DNA of 64,000 nt, taken from Cyprinodon diabolis (Eukaryota; Chordata; Actinopteri; Cyprinodontiformes; Cyprinodontidae). The notes under the pieces are model-generated. The model made no database searches. It had not been told where the DNA came from and saw only the letters and a program-made list of their open reading frames with translations. Shown in pieces: positions 45,379 to 59,474 of this stretch; position 1 is the first letter of the stretch, and the number at the start of each line of letters is the position of its first letter. The stretch spans positions 62,001 through 126,000 of the forward strand of contig JARPUW010000262.1 of the NCBI GenBank assembly GCA_030533445.1, in the 5' to 3' direction. A program made the translations under genes and the position numbers.

Positions 45379-48300
45379 GTGGGTCCAGAGATTTCAGTCT
45401 ACAAACTGACCAAAAATGGTGACTCTAGCTATAAATATGTGGCCGTGAGGGCGAGTTTAAAATGTTTTTTTGTGTTTAAAAAACGCCTGCCTCACACTCT
45501 AGCTTTTCAGTTGCTCCACTCTAGCAGGCTGGATTTTGCTAAAACTTTGTGGCGCTTGAGGTCTGATTATACAAAAACCGTAGCAGTTATCAACATACCG
45601 TCTTCAGTTTTAAATAGACGAAGGATTTATCTACAAACTGAGCTTCAAACTGTTTTTCTAGGTGAATGTATGGCGACACAGTGAAGTGCTGTTTTTTATG
45701 CTTTTTTTTTCCTCTCCCCATTCATTTCCTATGGGATTTTTTTGCGACGTTTTCGCTAATAATTCGCAAACCTTCGGACTAATGAGAAAGTTTTATACAA
45801 GCACACATCACCCCATTGGTCCCGACGCGTGTGCCAACTTTGGGCCCGATCCGCCAAACCGTGCGGGACTAGTTACGCGCCGAAGTTTTGGGTATACGGG
45901 AGAATTATAATAATAACTAGAAAATTTCTAAAGAAATTTTGAGGGGGGCCACCTACTGCCCGTATGGGGAACCGGGCCAATACGGCCCTGGCCAGTGACG
46001 TCGGGGCTCCCCAGACCAACTGCTTACGCCTTAGAGGGCTGCTGAGGGAAGGAAAGAGGGCTAGGTCATGGGCAAAGAGAGCTGTGTGCCACTTGTGCTG
46101 AAATCTGGGAAATAGACGTGCACAGCGTATGATGCACAAGGGTAATATGGGTTGTCCATATTGAACCGCAGTGGGTAAAGCCCAGTTGGCGGGCTTCGCC
46201 CGCCTGCTAGGAGCCATCTCAGTGAAGAAAAAAATCACCAATGGCGGGCTCTGCCCGCCTTCTAATAGCCATTGCAGTGATGAAATCACCAATGGCGGGC
46301 TCTGCCCGCCTGCTAAGAGCCATTGCAGTGATGTAATCACCTTTGGCGGGCTCCGCCCGCCTGTTACCATTGGCGGGCTCCGCCCGCCTTCTAAGAGCCA
46401 TTGCAGTGATGAAATCACCAATGGCAATGAGCAATATGCCAGAATGTATGAGTGTGTATAAGGAAGAGGCTTTTATTCTGTAGAGTCCTTGTAGTCTTAT
46501 TTTGAAAGTCTATCATGAATGTGCATCAAAAGATGGGTCACGCCCAGCAGTGATATAGAATCCATTTCCAAATGTTAAATCACTGGTTTTCCATGTTATT
46601 AGGTGAATACTTGCTGTATTACAGAGTAAATGGGAGACTTTTATTGTGAAATTTGCTCTGGGTGTGTTTTGAAAAGGTCACTAGAGTCTAATAAAAACAA
46701 CCTGGAAGAGTTTGGGTCATAATGTTGAGCCATTTGCATCAATTAATGCATTAGTATAATCTAGAGGCTTTTATTTTGTAGGGTCGCTGGAGTCTTATTT
46801 TGAAAGTCCAACAGAGTTGTGTTTATAGAAAATGTTCAGACCCGTCAATGATAGTTGATTACTTTCCAATCGTTAAATCACTCTTTTTCCATGTTATTAG
46901 GGCAGTAGATGAAGCGGAAATGGGAGGCTTTTATTTTGAAATTTGCTATAGGGTGTGTTTTAAACAGTCTCCTAGAGTCTATTCTCTAAAACGGGGTTGA
47001 GTTTGGGTCATAATATTGAGCCATATAGGGCAATAAATATATGTAAAAAATATAGAGGCTTTTATTTTGTAGGGTCCCTGGAGTCTTATTTTGAAAGTCT
47101 ATCAGTGCTGAGTGGCAAGGGAAGTGTCATGGACAGCAGTCATATAGTATCCATTTCCCAATGTTAAATCAGTCCTTTCACCCTCCATTAGATTAATATG
47201 TGCTGTTTAAAACAGCAGAGGTAAAATCTGTTTGAAGCTTGGTAACCTTGACAACGCTTAACGAGCCTCTCACTGACACAGACAACAGCTGCACTCACTA
47301 TTGGTTTCTTCTTCCCAGGCTTTTTTGTATGGGAAGAACGGCAACGAAAACAAACGACTACTGATCAAAAACCGTATGAGTTATTCAAAAAACATTTTCA
47401 CCATGAGCATCAGCAATCCTTCGACTCCAAGTATACCAACTTTGGTGTATGTGTGTCATTCAGAACAATATTTATGACGACTTGAAAACACATAGTCTGA
47501 TTCGTTTCTCTCCCATCTTCAGCTCAAAAAGAATGGAGAAAGGCCGAAACTCATCGACTTTAGGTTGGTCTGGAGGGTTTTTAAGGAAAAGTATTAATCC
47601 TACCGTAATTCCGAAGACATTGTGTGAGTCCAGAGGTTTCAGTCTACAAACTGACCAAAAATGGTGACTGTAGCTCCAAATATGTGGCCGTGAGGGCGAG
47701 AATAAGATGTTTGATCTTAAAAAAATGGCCGCCTCACACTAAGATTTCAGCAGCTGCACTCTAGCAGGCTGCTGCAGAAGCTAACTGTCAGCTAGCTTCC
47801 AGGTGCTTACCCTCCGAACAAACGACTGCTGAGCAAAAACCGTAAAAGATATCTGAAAAATTCTTTCAGTGAAAGCAACATCTATCCTTTGTCTCAGACT
47901 GGGGTAACCTTCATGTCTGTAGGTCTTTCACAACCCAAAACGAAGCACAAACAAAATGGTTGGCCCACCTGCTCCTCCCTTTGTTTGAACTGCAGGACCT
48001 CACTCTCACTCACCTTTTAGCTGCTAAAGCACCCCTCCGAACAAACGACTGCTGAGTAAAAACCGTAAAAGGTGTCTGAAAAATTCTTTTTATCTAAGCG
48101 ACAGCTATATCTTGTCTTCAATTGGAGTAACTTTCATGGCTGTAGGTCATCTACAAACTGAATGGGAAGAGAAAGAAAAAGAAAAAACGTTTCATCACAC
48201 CTAAGCTTCTAATTGAGCTAGCTGCAGCAGGTCACTGTCACTCAGCTTTCAGGTGCTTAAAATGTCCTCCGAACAAACGACTGCTGAGCAAAAACCGTAT

Positions 48301-48549
48301 GAGTTATTCAAAAAATTTTTTCACCGTGAGCGTCAGTCATCCTTCGACTCCAACTATGCCAACTTTGGTGTATGTGTGTCATTCAGAAAAATATTTATGA
48401 CGAGTTTAAAACACATAGTCGGATTCGTTTTTCTCCCCTGTTCTGCTCCAAAACCAATGAAAAACGGCTCTGATTTTCATCGACTTTAGGTCGGTCTGGA
48501 GGGTTTTTAAGGAAAAGTATTAATCCTACCGTAATTCCGAAGATATCGT
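45379..48549 (+). repeat. Unit U14, mosaic of types I and II
   Basis: 3,171 bp. The B block has five GC hairpins as in type I but also GAGGGCTAGGTCATGG, a type II mark, and TTGAACCGCAGTGGG, shared with U19. The C block carries type II GGTCGCTGGAG (near 46782), and the A block carries GGCAACGAAAACAAACG and CAGAACAATATT. A switch between types within one unit fits gene conversion. C block starts at 46466. CGTATGGGGAACC and GGCCAGTGACG are private. Confidence 0.94.
46188..46425 (+). repeat. GC-hairpin tract, 5 hairpins
   Basis: Loop triplets TTC, TCT, TCT, TCC, TCC; the TCT in the third hairpin is otherwise seen only in U12. Confidence 0.95.
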
Positions 48550-49355
48550 GTGGGTCCAGAGATTTCAGTCTACAAACTGACCAAAAATGGTGACTCTAGC
48601 TATAAATATGTGGCCGTGAGGGCGAGTTTAAAATGTTTTTTTGTGTTTAAAAAACGCCTGCCTCACACTCTAGCTTTTCAGTTGCTCCACTCTAGCAGGC
48701 TGGATTTTGCTAAAACTTTGTGGCGCTTGAGGTCTGATTATACAAAAACCGTAGCAGTTATCAACATACCGTCTTCAGTTTTAAATAGACGAAGGATTTA
48801 TCTACAAACTGAGCTTCAAACTGTTTTTCTAGGTGAATGTATGGCGACACAGTGAAGTGCTGTTTTTTATGCTTTTTTTTCCCTCTCCCCATTCATTTCC
48901 TATGGGATTTTTTTGCGACGTTTTCGCTAATAATTCGCAAACCTTCGGACTAATGAGAAAGTTTTATACAAGCACACATCACCCCATTGGTCCCGACGCG
49001 TGTGCCAACTTTGGGCCCGATCCGCCAAACCGTGCGGGACTAGTTACGCGCCGAAGTTTTGGGTATACGGGAGAATTATAATAACTAGAAAATTTCTAAA
49101 GAAATTTTGAGGGGGGCCACCTACTGCCCGTCTTGGGAACCGGGCCAATACGGCCCTGGCAAGTGACGTCGGGGCTCCCCAGACCAACTGCTTACGCCTT
49201 TGAGGGCTGCTGAGGGAAGGAAAGAGGGCAAGTTCATGGGCAAAGAGAGCTGTGTGCCACTTGTGCTGACATCTGGGAAATAGACGTGCACAGCGTATGA
49301 TGCACAAGGGTAATATGGGTTGTCCATATTGAAACACAGTGGGTAAAGCCCAGTT

Positions 49356-49593
49356 GGCGGGCTTCGCCCGCCTGCTGGGAGCCATCTCAGTGAAGAAAAA
49401 AATCACCAATGGCGGGCCCTGCCCGCCTTCTAAGAGCCATTGCAGTGATGAAATCACCAATGGCGGGCTCCGCCCGCCTGCTAAGAGCCATTGCAGTGAT
49501 GTAATCACCTTCGGCGGGCTCCGCCCGCCTGTTACCATTGGCGGGCTCCGCCCGCCTTCTAAGAGCCATTGCAGTGATGAAATCACCAATGGC
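49356..49593 (+). repeat. GC-hairpin tract, 5 hairpins
   Basis: Loop triplets TTC, CCT, TCC, TCC, TCC, identical to U1. Confidence 0.95.
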
Positions 49594-50512
49594 AATGAGC
49601 AATATGCCAGAATGTATGAGTGTGTATAAGGAAGAGGCTTTTATTCTGTAGAGTCCTTGTAGTCTTATTTTGAAAGTCTATCATGAATGTGCATCAAAAG
49701 ATGGGTCACGCCCAGCAGTGATATAGAATCCATTTCCAAATGTTAAATCACTGGTTTTCCATGTTATTAGGTGAATAGTTGCTGTATTACAGAGTAAATG
49801 GGAAACTTTTATTGTGAAATTTGCTCTGGGTGTGTTTTGAAAAGGTCACTAGAGTCTAATAAAAACAACCTGGAAGAGTTTGGGTCATAATGTTGAGCCA
49901 TTTGCATCAATTAATGCATTAGTATAATCTAGAGGCTTTTATTTTGTAGGGTCCCTGGAGTCTTATTTTGAAAGTCCAACAGAGTTGTGTTTATAGAAAA
50001 TGTTCAGACCCGTCAATGATAGTTGATTACTTTCCAATCGTTAAATCACTCTTTTTCCATGTTATTAGGGCAGTAGATGAAGCGGAAATGGGAGGCTTTT
50101 ATTTTGAAATTTGCTATAGGGTGTGTTTTAAACAGTCTCCCAGAGTCTATTCTCTAAAACGGGGTTGAGTTTGGGTCATAATGTTGAGCCATATAGGGCA
50201 ATAAATATATGTAAAAAATATAGAGGCTTTTATTTTGTAGGGTCCCTGGAGTCTTATTTTGAAAGTCTATCAGTGCTGAGTGGCAAGGGAAGTGTCATGG
50301 ACAGCAGTCATATAGTATCCATTTCCCAATGTTAAATCAGTCCTTTCACCCTCCATTAGATTAATATGTGCTGTTTAAAACAGCAGAGGTAAAATCTGTT
50401 TGAAGCTTGGTAACCTTGACAACGCTTAAGGAGCCTCTCACTGACACAGACAACAGCTGCACTCACTATTGGTTTCTTCTTCCCAGGCTTTTTTGTATGG
50501 GAAGAACGGCAC

Positions 50513-51437
50513 CGAACAAACGACTACTGATCAAAAACCGTATGAGTTATTCAAAAAACATTTTCACCATGAGCATCAGCAATCCTTCGACTCCAACTAT
50601 ACCAACTTTGGTGTATGTGTGTCATTCAGAAAAATATTTATGACGAGTTGAAAACACATAGTCTGATTCGTTTCTCTCCCATCTTCAGCTCAAAAAGAAT
50701 AGAGAAAGGCTGAAACTCTCATCGACTTTAGGTTGGTCTGGAGGGTTTTTAAGGAAAAGTATTAATCCTACCGTAATTCCGAAGACATTGTGTGAGTCCA
50801 GAGGTTTCAGTCTACAAACTGACCAAAAATGGTGACTGTAGCTCCAAATATGTGGCCGTGAGGGCGAGAATAAGATGTTTGATCTTAAAAAAATGGCCGC
50901 CTCACACTAAGATTTCAGCAGCTGCACTGTAGCAGGCTGCTGCAGAAGCTAACTGTCAGCTAGCTTCCAGGTGCTTACCCTCCGAACAAACGACTGCTGA
51001 GCAAAAACCGTAAAAGGTATCTGAAAAATTCTTTCAGTGAAAGCAACATCTATCCTTTGTCTCAGACTGGGGTAACCTTCATGTCTGTAGGTCTTTCACA
51101 ACCCAAAACGAAGCACAAACAAAATGGTTGGCCCACCTGCTCCTCCCTTTGTTTGAACTGCAGGACCTCACTCTCACTCACCTTTTAGCTGCTAAAGCAC
51201 CCCTCCGAACAAACGACTGCTGAGTAAAAACCGTAAAAGGTATCTGAAAAATTCTTTTTATCTAAGCGACAGCTATATCTTGTCTTCAATTGGAGTAACT
51301 TTCATGGCTGTAGGTCATCTACAAACTGAATGGGAAGAGAAAGAAAAAGAAAAAACGTTTCATCACACCTAAGCTTCTAATTGAGCTAGCTGCAGCAGGT
51401 CACTGTCACTCAGCTTTCAGGTGCTTAAAATGTCCTC
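50513..51437 (+). repeat. Internal duplication in U15, copy 1 (925 bp)
   Basis: Cores at 50513 and 51438 mark the copy ends. It carries GCACTGTAGC and AAAAGGTATC, the copy 1 variants also seen in U1. Confidence 0.93.
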
Positions 51438-52362
51438 CGAACAAACGACTACTGATCAAAAACCGTATGAGTTATTCAAAAAACATTTTCACCATGAGCA
51501 TCAGCAATCCTTCGACTCCAACTATACCAACTTTGGTGTATGTGTGTCATTCAGAAAAATATTTATGACGAGTTGAAAACACATAGTCTGATTCGTTTCT
51601 CTCCCATCTTCAGCTCAAAAAGAATAGAGAAAGGCTGAAACTCTCATCGACTTTAGGTTGGTCTGGAGGGTTTTTAAGGAAAAGTATTAATCCTACCGTA
51701 ATTCCGAAGACATTGTGTGAGTCCAGAGGTTTCAGTCTACAAACTGACCAAAAATGGTGACTGTAGCTCCAAATATGTGGCCGTGAGGGCGAGAATAAGA
51801 TGTTTGATCTTAAAAAAATGGCCGCCTCACACTAAGATTTCAGCAGCTGCACTCTAGCAGGCTGCTGCAGAAGCTAACTGTCAGCTAGCTTCCAGGTGCT
51901 TACCCTCCGAACAAACGACTGCTGAGCAAAAACCGTAAAAGATATCTGAAAAATTCTTTCAGTGAAAGCAACATCTATCCTTTGTCTCAGACTGGGGTAA
52001 CCTTCATGTCTGTAGGTCTTTCACAACCCAAAACGAAGCACAAACAAAATGGTTGGCCCACCTGCTCCTCCCTTTGTTTGAACTGCAGGACCTCACTCTC
52101 ACTCACCTTTTAGCTGCTAAAGCACCCCTCCGAACAAACGACTGCTGAGTAAAAACCGTAAAAGGTATCTGAAAAATTCTTTTTATCTAAGCGACAGCTA
52201 TATCTTGTCTTCAATTGGAGTAACTTTCATGGCTGTAGGTCATCTACAAACTGAATGGGAAGAGAAAGAAAAAGAAAAAACGTTTCATCACACCTAAGCT
52301 TCTAATTGAGCTAGCTGCAGCAGGTCACTGTCACTCAGCTTTCAGGTGCTTAAAATGTCCTC
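51438..52362 (+). repeat. Internal duplication in U15, copy 2 (925 bp)
   Basis: Same chimeric left junction and the same copy 2 variants (GCACTCTAGC, AAAAGATATC) as in U1. The duplication therefore arose once and was carried with the unit. Confidence 0.93.
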
Positions 52363-52642
52363 CGAACAAACGACTGCTGAGCAAAAACCGTATGAGTTAT
52401 TCAAAAAAAGTTTTCACCGTGAGCGTCAGTCATCCTTCGACTCCAACTATGCCAACTTTGGTGTATGTGTGTCATTCAGAAAAATATTTATGACGAGTTG
52501 AAAACACATAGTCTGATTCGTTTTTCTCCCCTCTTCTGCTCCAAAACCAATGAAAAACGGCTCTGATTTTCATCGACTTTAGGTCGGTCTGGAGGGTTTT
52601 TAAGGAAAAGTATTAATCCTACCGTAATTCCGAAGATATTGT

Positions 52643-55600
52643 GTGGGTCCAGAGATTTCAGTCTACAAACTGACCAAAAATGGTGACTCTAGCTATAAAT
52701 ATGTGGCCTTGAGGGCGAGTTTAAAATGTTTTTTTGTGTTTAAAAAACGCCTGCCTCACACTCTAGCTTTTCAGTTGCTCCACTCTAGCAGGCTGGATTT
52801 TGCTAAAACTTTGTGGCGCTTGAGGTCTGATTATACAAAAACCGTAGCAGTTATCAACATACCGTCTTCAGTTTTAAATAGACAAAGGATTTATCTACAA
52901 ACTGAGCTTCAAACTGTTTTTCTAGGTGAATGTATGCTGACACAGTGAAGTGCTGTTTTTTATGCTTTTTTTTTCCTCTCCCCATTCATTTCCTATGGGA
53001 TTTTTTTGCGACGTTTTCGCTAATAATTCGCAAACCTTCGGACTAATGAGAAAGTTTTATACAAGCACACATCACCCCATTGGTCCCGACGCGTGTGCCA
53101 ACTTTGGGCCCGATCCGCCAAACCGTGCGGGACTAGTTACGCGCCGAAGTTTTGGGTATACGGGAGAATTATAATAACTAGAAAATTTCTAAAGAAATTT
53201 TGAGGGGGGCCACCTACTGCCCGTCTGGGGAACCGGGCCAATATGGCCCTGGCAAGTGACGTCGGGGCTCCCCAGACCAACTGCTTACGCCTTTGAGGGC
53301 TGCTGAGGGAAGGAAAGCGGGCAAGTTCATGGGCAAAGAGAGCTGTGTGCCACTTGTGCTGAAATCTGGGAAATAGACGTGCACAGCGTATGATGCACAA
53401 GGGTAATATGGGTTGTCCATATTGAAACACAGTGGGTAAAGCCCAGTTGGCGGGCTCCGCCCGCCTGCTAGGAGCCATCTCAGTGAAGAAAAAAATCACC
53501 AATGGCGGGCTCTGCCCGCCTGCTAAGAGCCATTGCAGTGATGTAATCACCTTTGGCGGGCTCCGCCCGCCTATTACCATTGGCGGGCTCCGCCCGCCTT
53601 CTAAGAGCCATTGCAGTGATGAAATCACCAATGGCAATGAGCAATATGCCAGAATGTATGAGTGTGTATAAGGAAGAGGCTTTTATTCTGTAGAGTCCTT
53701 GTAGTCTTATTTTGAAAGTCTATCATGAATGTGCATCAAAAGATGGGTCACGCCCAGCAGTGATATAGAATCCATTTCCAAATGTTAAATCACTGGTTTT
53801 CCATGTTATTAGGTGAATAGTTGCTGTATTACAGAGTAAATGGGAGACTTTTATTGTGAAATTTGCTCTGGGGTGTGTTTTGAAAAGGTCACTAGAGTCT
53901 AATAAAAACAACCTGGAAGAGTTTGAGTCATAATGTTGAGCCATTTGCATCAATGAATGCATTAGTATAATCTAGAGGCTTTTATTTTGTAGGGTCCCTG
54001 GAGTCTTATTTTGAAAGTCCAACAGAGTTGTGTTTATAGAAAATGTTCAGACCCGTCAATGATAGTTGATTACTTTCCAATCGTTAAATCACTCTTTTTC
54101 CATGTTATTAGGGCAGTAGATGAAGCGGAAATGGGAGGCTTTTATTTTGAAATTTGCTATAGGGTGTGTTTTAAACAGTCTCCTAGAGTCTATTCTCTAA
54201 AACGGGGTTGAGTTTGGGTCATAATGTTGAGCCATATAGGGCAATAAATATATGTAAAAAATATAGAGGCTTTTATTTTGTAGGGTCCCTGGAGTCTTAT
54301 TTTGAAAGTCTATCAGTGCTGAGTGGCAAGGGAAGTGTCATGGACAGCAGTCATATAGTATCCATTTCCCAATGTTAAATCAGTCCTTTCACCCTCCATT
54401 AGATTAATATGTGCTGTTTAAAACAGCAGAGGTAAAATCTGTTTGAAGCTTGGTAACCTTGACAACGGTTAACGAGCCTCTCACTGACACAGACAACAGC
54501 TGCACTCACTATTGGTTTCTTCTTCCCAGGCTTTTTTGTATGGGAAGAACGGCACCGAACAAACGACTACTGATCAAAAACCGTATGAGTTATTCAAAAA
54601 ACATTTTCACCATGAGCATCAGCAATCCTTCGACTCACACTATACCAACTTTGGTGTATGTGTGTCATTCAGAAAAATATTTATAACGAGTTGAAAACAC
54701 ATAGTCTGATTCGTTTCTCTCCCATCTTCAGCTCAAAAAGAATAGAGAAAGGCTGAAACTCTCATCGACTTTAGGTTGGTCTGGAGGGTTTTTAAGGAAA
54801 AGTATTAATCCTACCGTAATTCCGAAGACATTGTGTGAGTCCAGAGGTTTCAGTCTACAAACTGACCAAAAATGGTGACTGTAGCTCCAAATATGTGGCC
54901 GTGAGGGCGAGAATAAGATGTTTGATCTTAAAAAAATGGCCGCCTCACACTAAGATTTCAGCAGCTGCACTCTAGCAGGCTGCTGCAGAAGCTAACTGTC
55001 AGCTAGCTTCCAGGTGCTTACCCTCCGAACAAACGACTGCTGAGCAAAAACCGTAAAAGGTATCTGAAAAATTCTTTCAGTGAAAGCAACATCTATCCTT
55101 TGTCTCAGACTGGGGTAACCTTCATGTCTGTAGGTCTTTCACAACCCAAAACGAAGCACAAACAAAATGGTTGGCCCACCTGCTCCTCCCTTTGTTTGAA
55201 CTGCAGGACCTCACTCTCACTCACCTTTTAGCTGCTAAAGCACCCCTCCGAACAAACGACTGCTGAGTAAAAACCGTAAAAGGTATCTGAAAAATTCTTT
55301 TTATCTAAGCGACAGCTATATCTTGTCTTCAATTGGAGTAACTTTCATGGCTGTAGATCATCTACAAACTGAATGGGAAGAGAAAGAAAAAGAAAAAACG
55401 TTTCATCACACCTAAGCTTCTAATTGAGCTAGCTGCAGCAGGTCACTGTCACTCAGCTTTCAGCTGCTTAAAATGTCCTCCGAACAAACGACTGCTGAGC
55501 AAAAACCGTATGAGTTATTCAAAAAATTTTTTCACCGTGAGCGTCAGTCATCCTTCGACTCCAACTATGCCAACTTTGGTGTATGTGTGTCATTCAGAAA

Positions 55601-55760
55601 AATATTTATGACGAGTTTAAAACACATAGTCTGATTCGTTTTTCTCCCCTCTTCTGCTCCAAAACCAATGAAAAACGGCTCTGATTTTCATCGACTTTAG
55701 GTCGGTCTGGAGGGTTTTTAAGGAAAAGTATTAATCCTACCGTAATTCCGAAGATATTGT
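52643..55760 (+). repeat. Unit U16, type I short form
   Basis: 3,118 bp, exactly one 51-bp GC-hairpin repeat shorter than U3. It starts with GGCCTTGAGGGCG as U2 and U4 do but has a type I B block. C block starts at 53676. Private variants: GACAAAGGATTT, CAATATGGCCC, GAGTTTGAGTCATAATG, ATCAATGAATGC, CAACGGTTAACG, CGACTCACAC, TTTATAACGAG. Confidence 0.96.
53449..53635 (+). repeat. GC-hairpin tract, 4 hairpins
   Basis: Loops TCC, TCT, TCC, TCC, with CTATTACC between the last two. One 51-bp step has been lost relative to other type I units, probably by slippage or unequal exchange. Confidence 0.94.
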
Positions 55761-58700
55761 GTGGGTCCAGAGATTTCAGTCTACAAACTGACCAAAAATG
55801 GTGACTCTAGCTATAAATATGTGGCCGTGAGGGCGAGTTTAAAATGTTTTTTTGTGTTTAAAAAACGCCTGCCTCACACTCTAGCTTTTCAGTTGCTCCA
55901 CTCTAGCAGGCTGGATTTTGCTAAAACTTTGTGGCGCTTGAGGTCTGATTATACAAAAACCGTAGCAGTTATCAACATACCGTCTTCAGTTTTAAATAGA
56001 CGAAGGATTTATCTACAAACTGAGCTTCAAACTGTTTTTCTAGGTGAATGTATGCCGACACAGTGAAGTGCTGTTTTTAATGCTTTTTTTTTCCTCTCCC
56101 CATTCATTTCCTATGGGATTTTTTTGCGACGTTTTCGCTAATAATTCGCAAACCTTCGGACTAATGAGAAAGTTTTATACAAGCACACATCACCCCATTG
56201 GTCCCAACGCGTGTGCCAACTTTGGGCCCGATCCGCCAAACCGTGCGGGACTAGTTACGTGCCGAAGTTTTGGGTATACGGGAGAATTATAATAATAACT
56301 AGAAAATTTCTAAAGAAATTTTGAGGGGGGCCACCTACTGCCCGTCTGGGGAACCGGGCCAATACGGCCCTGGCAAGTGACGTCGGGGCTCCCCAGACCA
56401 ACTGCTTACGCCTTTGAGGGCTGCTGAGGGAAGGAAAGAGGGCAAGTTCATGGGCAAAGAGAGCTGTGTGCCACTTGTGCTGAAATCTGGGAAATAGACG
56501 TGCACAGCGTATGATGCACAAGGGTAATATGGGTTGTCCATATTGAAACACAGTGGGTAAAGCCCAGTTGGCGGGCTTCGCCCGCCTGCTAGGAGCCATC
56601 TCAGTGAAGAAAAAAATCACCAATGGCGGGCTCTGCCCGCCTTCTAAGAGCCATTGCAGTGATGAAATCACCAATGGCGGGCTCCGCCCGCCTGCTAAGA
56701 GCCATTGCAGTGATGTAATCACCTTTGGCGGGCTCCGCCCGCCTGTTACCATTGGCGGGCTCCGCCCGCCTTCTAAGAGCCATTGCAGTGATGAAATCAC
56801 CAATGGCAATGAGCAATATGCCAGAATGTATGAGTGTGTATAAGGAAGAGGCTTTTATTCTGTAGAGTCCTTGTAGTCTTATTTTGAAAGTCTATCATGA
56901 ATGTGCATCAAAAGATGGGTCACGCCCAGCAGTGATATAGAATCCATTTCCAAATGTTAAATCACTGGTTTTCCATGTTATTAGGTGAATAGTTGCTGTA
57001 TTACAGAGTAAATGGGAGACTTTTATTGTGAAATTTGCTCTGGGTGTGTTTTGAAAAGGTCACTAGAGTCTAATAAAAACAACCTGGAAGAGTTTGGGTC
57101 ATAATGTTGAGCCATTTGCATCAATTAATGCATTAGTATAATCTAGAGGCTTTTATTTTGTAGGGTCCCTGGAGTCTTATTTTGAAAGTCCAACAGAGTT
57201 GTGTTTATAGAAAATGTTCAGACCCGTCAATGATAGTTGATTACTTTCCAATCGTTAAATCACTCTTTTTCCATGTTATTAGGGCAGTAGATGAAGCGGA
57301 AATGGGAGGCTTTTATTTTGAAATTTGCTATAGGGTGTGTTTTAAACAGTCTCCTAGAGTCTATTCTCTAAAACGGGGTTGAGTTTGGGTCATAATGTTG
57401 AGCCATATAGGGCAATAAATATATGTAAAAAAATATAGAGGCTTTTATTTTGTAGGGTCCCTGGAGTCTTATTTTGAAAGTCTATCAGTGCTGAGTGGCA
57501 AGGGAAGTGTCATGGACAGCAGTCATATAGTATCCATTTCCCAATGTTAAATCAGTCCTTTCACCCTCCATTAGATTAATATGTGCTGTTTAAAACAGCA
57601 GAGGTAAAATCTGTTTGAAGCTTGGTAACCTTGACAACGCTTAACGAGCCTCTCACTGACACAGACAACAGCTGCACTCACTATTGGTTTCTTCTTCCCA
57701 GGCTTTTTTGTATGGGAAGAACGGCACCGAACAAACGACTACTGATCAAAAACCGTATGAGTTATTCAAAAAACATTTTCACCATGAGCATCAGCAATCC
57801 TTCGACTCCAACTATACCAACTTTGGTGTATGTGTGTCATTCAGAAAAATATTTATGACGAGTTGAAAACACATAGTCTGATTCGTTTCTCTCCCATCTT
57901 CAGCTCAAAAAGAATAGAGAAAGGCTGAAACTCTCATCGACTTTAGGTTGGTCTGGAGGGTTTTTAAGGAAAAGTATTAATCCTACCGTAATTCCGAAGA
58001 CATTGTGTGAGTCCAGAGGTTTCAGTCTACAAACTGACCAAAAATGGTGACTGTAGCTCCAAATATGTGGCCGTGAGGGCGAGAATAAGATGTTTGATCT
58101 GAAAAAAATGGCCGCCTCACACTAAGATTTCAGCAGCTGCACTCTAGCAGGCTGCTGCAGAAGCTAACTGTCAGCTAGCTTCCAGGTGCTTACCCTCCGA
58201 ACAAACGACTGCTGAGCAAAAACCGTAAAAGATATCTGAAAAATTCTTTCAGTGAAAGCAACATCTATCCTTTGTCTCAGACTGGGGTAACCTTCATGTC
58301 TGTAGGTCTTTCACAACCCAAAACGAAGCACAAACAAAATGGTTGGCCCACCTGCTCCTCCCTTTCTTTTAACTGCAGGACCTCACTCTCACTCACCTTT
58401 TAGCTGCTAAAGCACCCCTCCGAACAAACGACTGCTGAGTAAAAACCGTAAAAGGTATCTGAAAAATTCTTTTTATCTAAGCGACAGCTATATCTTGTCT
58501 TCAATTGGAGTAACTTTCATGGCTGTAGATCATCTACAAACTGAATGGGAAGAGAAAGAAAAAGAAAAAACGTTTCATCACACCTAAGCTTCTAATTGAG
58601 CTAGCTGCAGCAGGTCACTGTCACTCAGCTTTCAGGTGCTTAAAATGTCCTCCGAACAAACGACTGCTGAGCAAAAACCGTATGAGTTATTCAAAAAATT

Positions 58701-58932
58701 TTTTCACCGTGAGCGTCAGTCATCCTTCGACTCCAACTATGCCAACTTTGGTGTATGTGTGTCATTCAGAAAAATATTTATGACGAGTTTAAAACACATA
58801 GTCTGATTCGTTTTTCTCCCCTCTTCTGCTCCAAAACCAATGAAAAACGGCTCTGATTTTCATCGACTTTAGGTCGGTCTGGAGGGTTTTTAAGGAAAAG
58901 TATTAATCCTACCGTAATTCCGAAGATATTGT
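55761..58932 (+). repeat. Unit U17, type I
   Basis: 3,172 bp, no cassette. C block starts at 56848. GTCCCAACGCGTG is shared with U1, and GTTACGTGCCG with U11. GCTGTTTTTAATGC, one extra A near 57430 and GATCTGAAAAAAATGG near 58097 are private. Confidence 0.96.
56570..56807 (+). repeat. GC-hairpin tract, 5 hairpins
   Basis: Loop triplets TTC, TCT, TCC, TCC, TCC. Confidence 0.95.
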
Positions 58933-59474
58933 GTGGGTCCAGAGATTTCAGTCTACAAACTGACCAAAAATGGTGACTCTAGCTATAAATATGTGGCCGT
59001 GAGGGCGAGTTTAAAATGTTTTTTTGTGTTTAAAAAACGCCTGCCTCACACTCTAGCTTTTCAGTTGCTCCACTCTAGCAGGCTGGATTTTGCTAAAACT
59101 TTGTGGCGCTTGAGGTCTGATTATACAAAAACCGTAGCAGTTATCAACATACCGTCTTCAGTTTTAAATAGACGAAGGATTTATCTACAAACTGAGCTTC
59201 AAACTGTTTTTCTAGGTGAATGTATGCCGACACAGTGAAGTGCTGTTTTTTATGCTTTTTTTTTCCTCTCCCCATTCATTTCCTATGGGATTTTTTTGCG
59301 ACGTTTTCGCTAATAATTCGCAAACCTTCGGACTAATGAGAAAGTTTTATACAAGCACACATCACCCCATTGGTCCCGACGCGTGTGCCAACTTTGGGCC
59401 CGATCCGCCAAACCGTGCGGGACTAGTTACGCGCCGAAGTTTTGGGTATACGGGAGAATTATAATAATAATAAT

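Larger units (their letters stand above)
48550..52642 (+). repeat. Unit U15, type I, with the same 925-bp duplication as U1
   Basis: 4,093 bp. It shares U1's diagnostic variants through the B, C and A blocks but has no hairpin cassette where U1 has four. C block starts at 49634. AGATATCGTGTGGG across the landmark is private. The start has TGTATGGCGACAC and TTTTCCCTCTCC as in U9 and U12. Confidence 0.96.
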
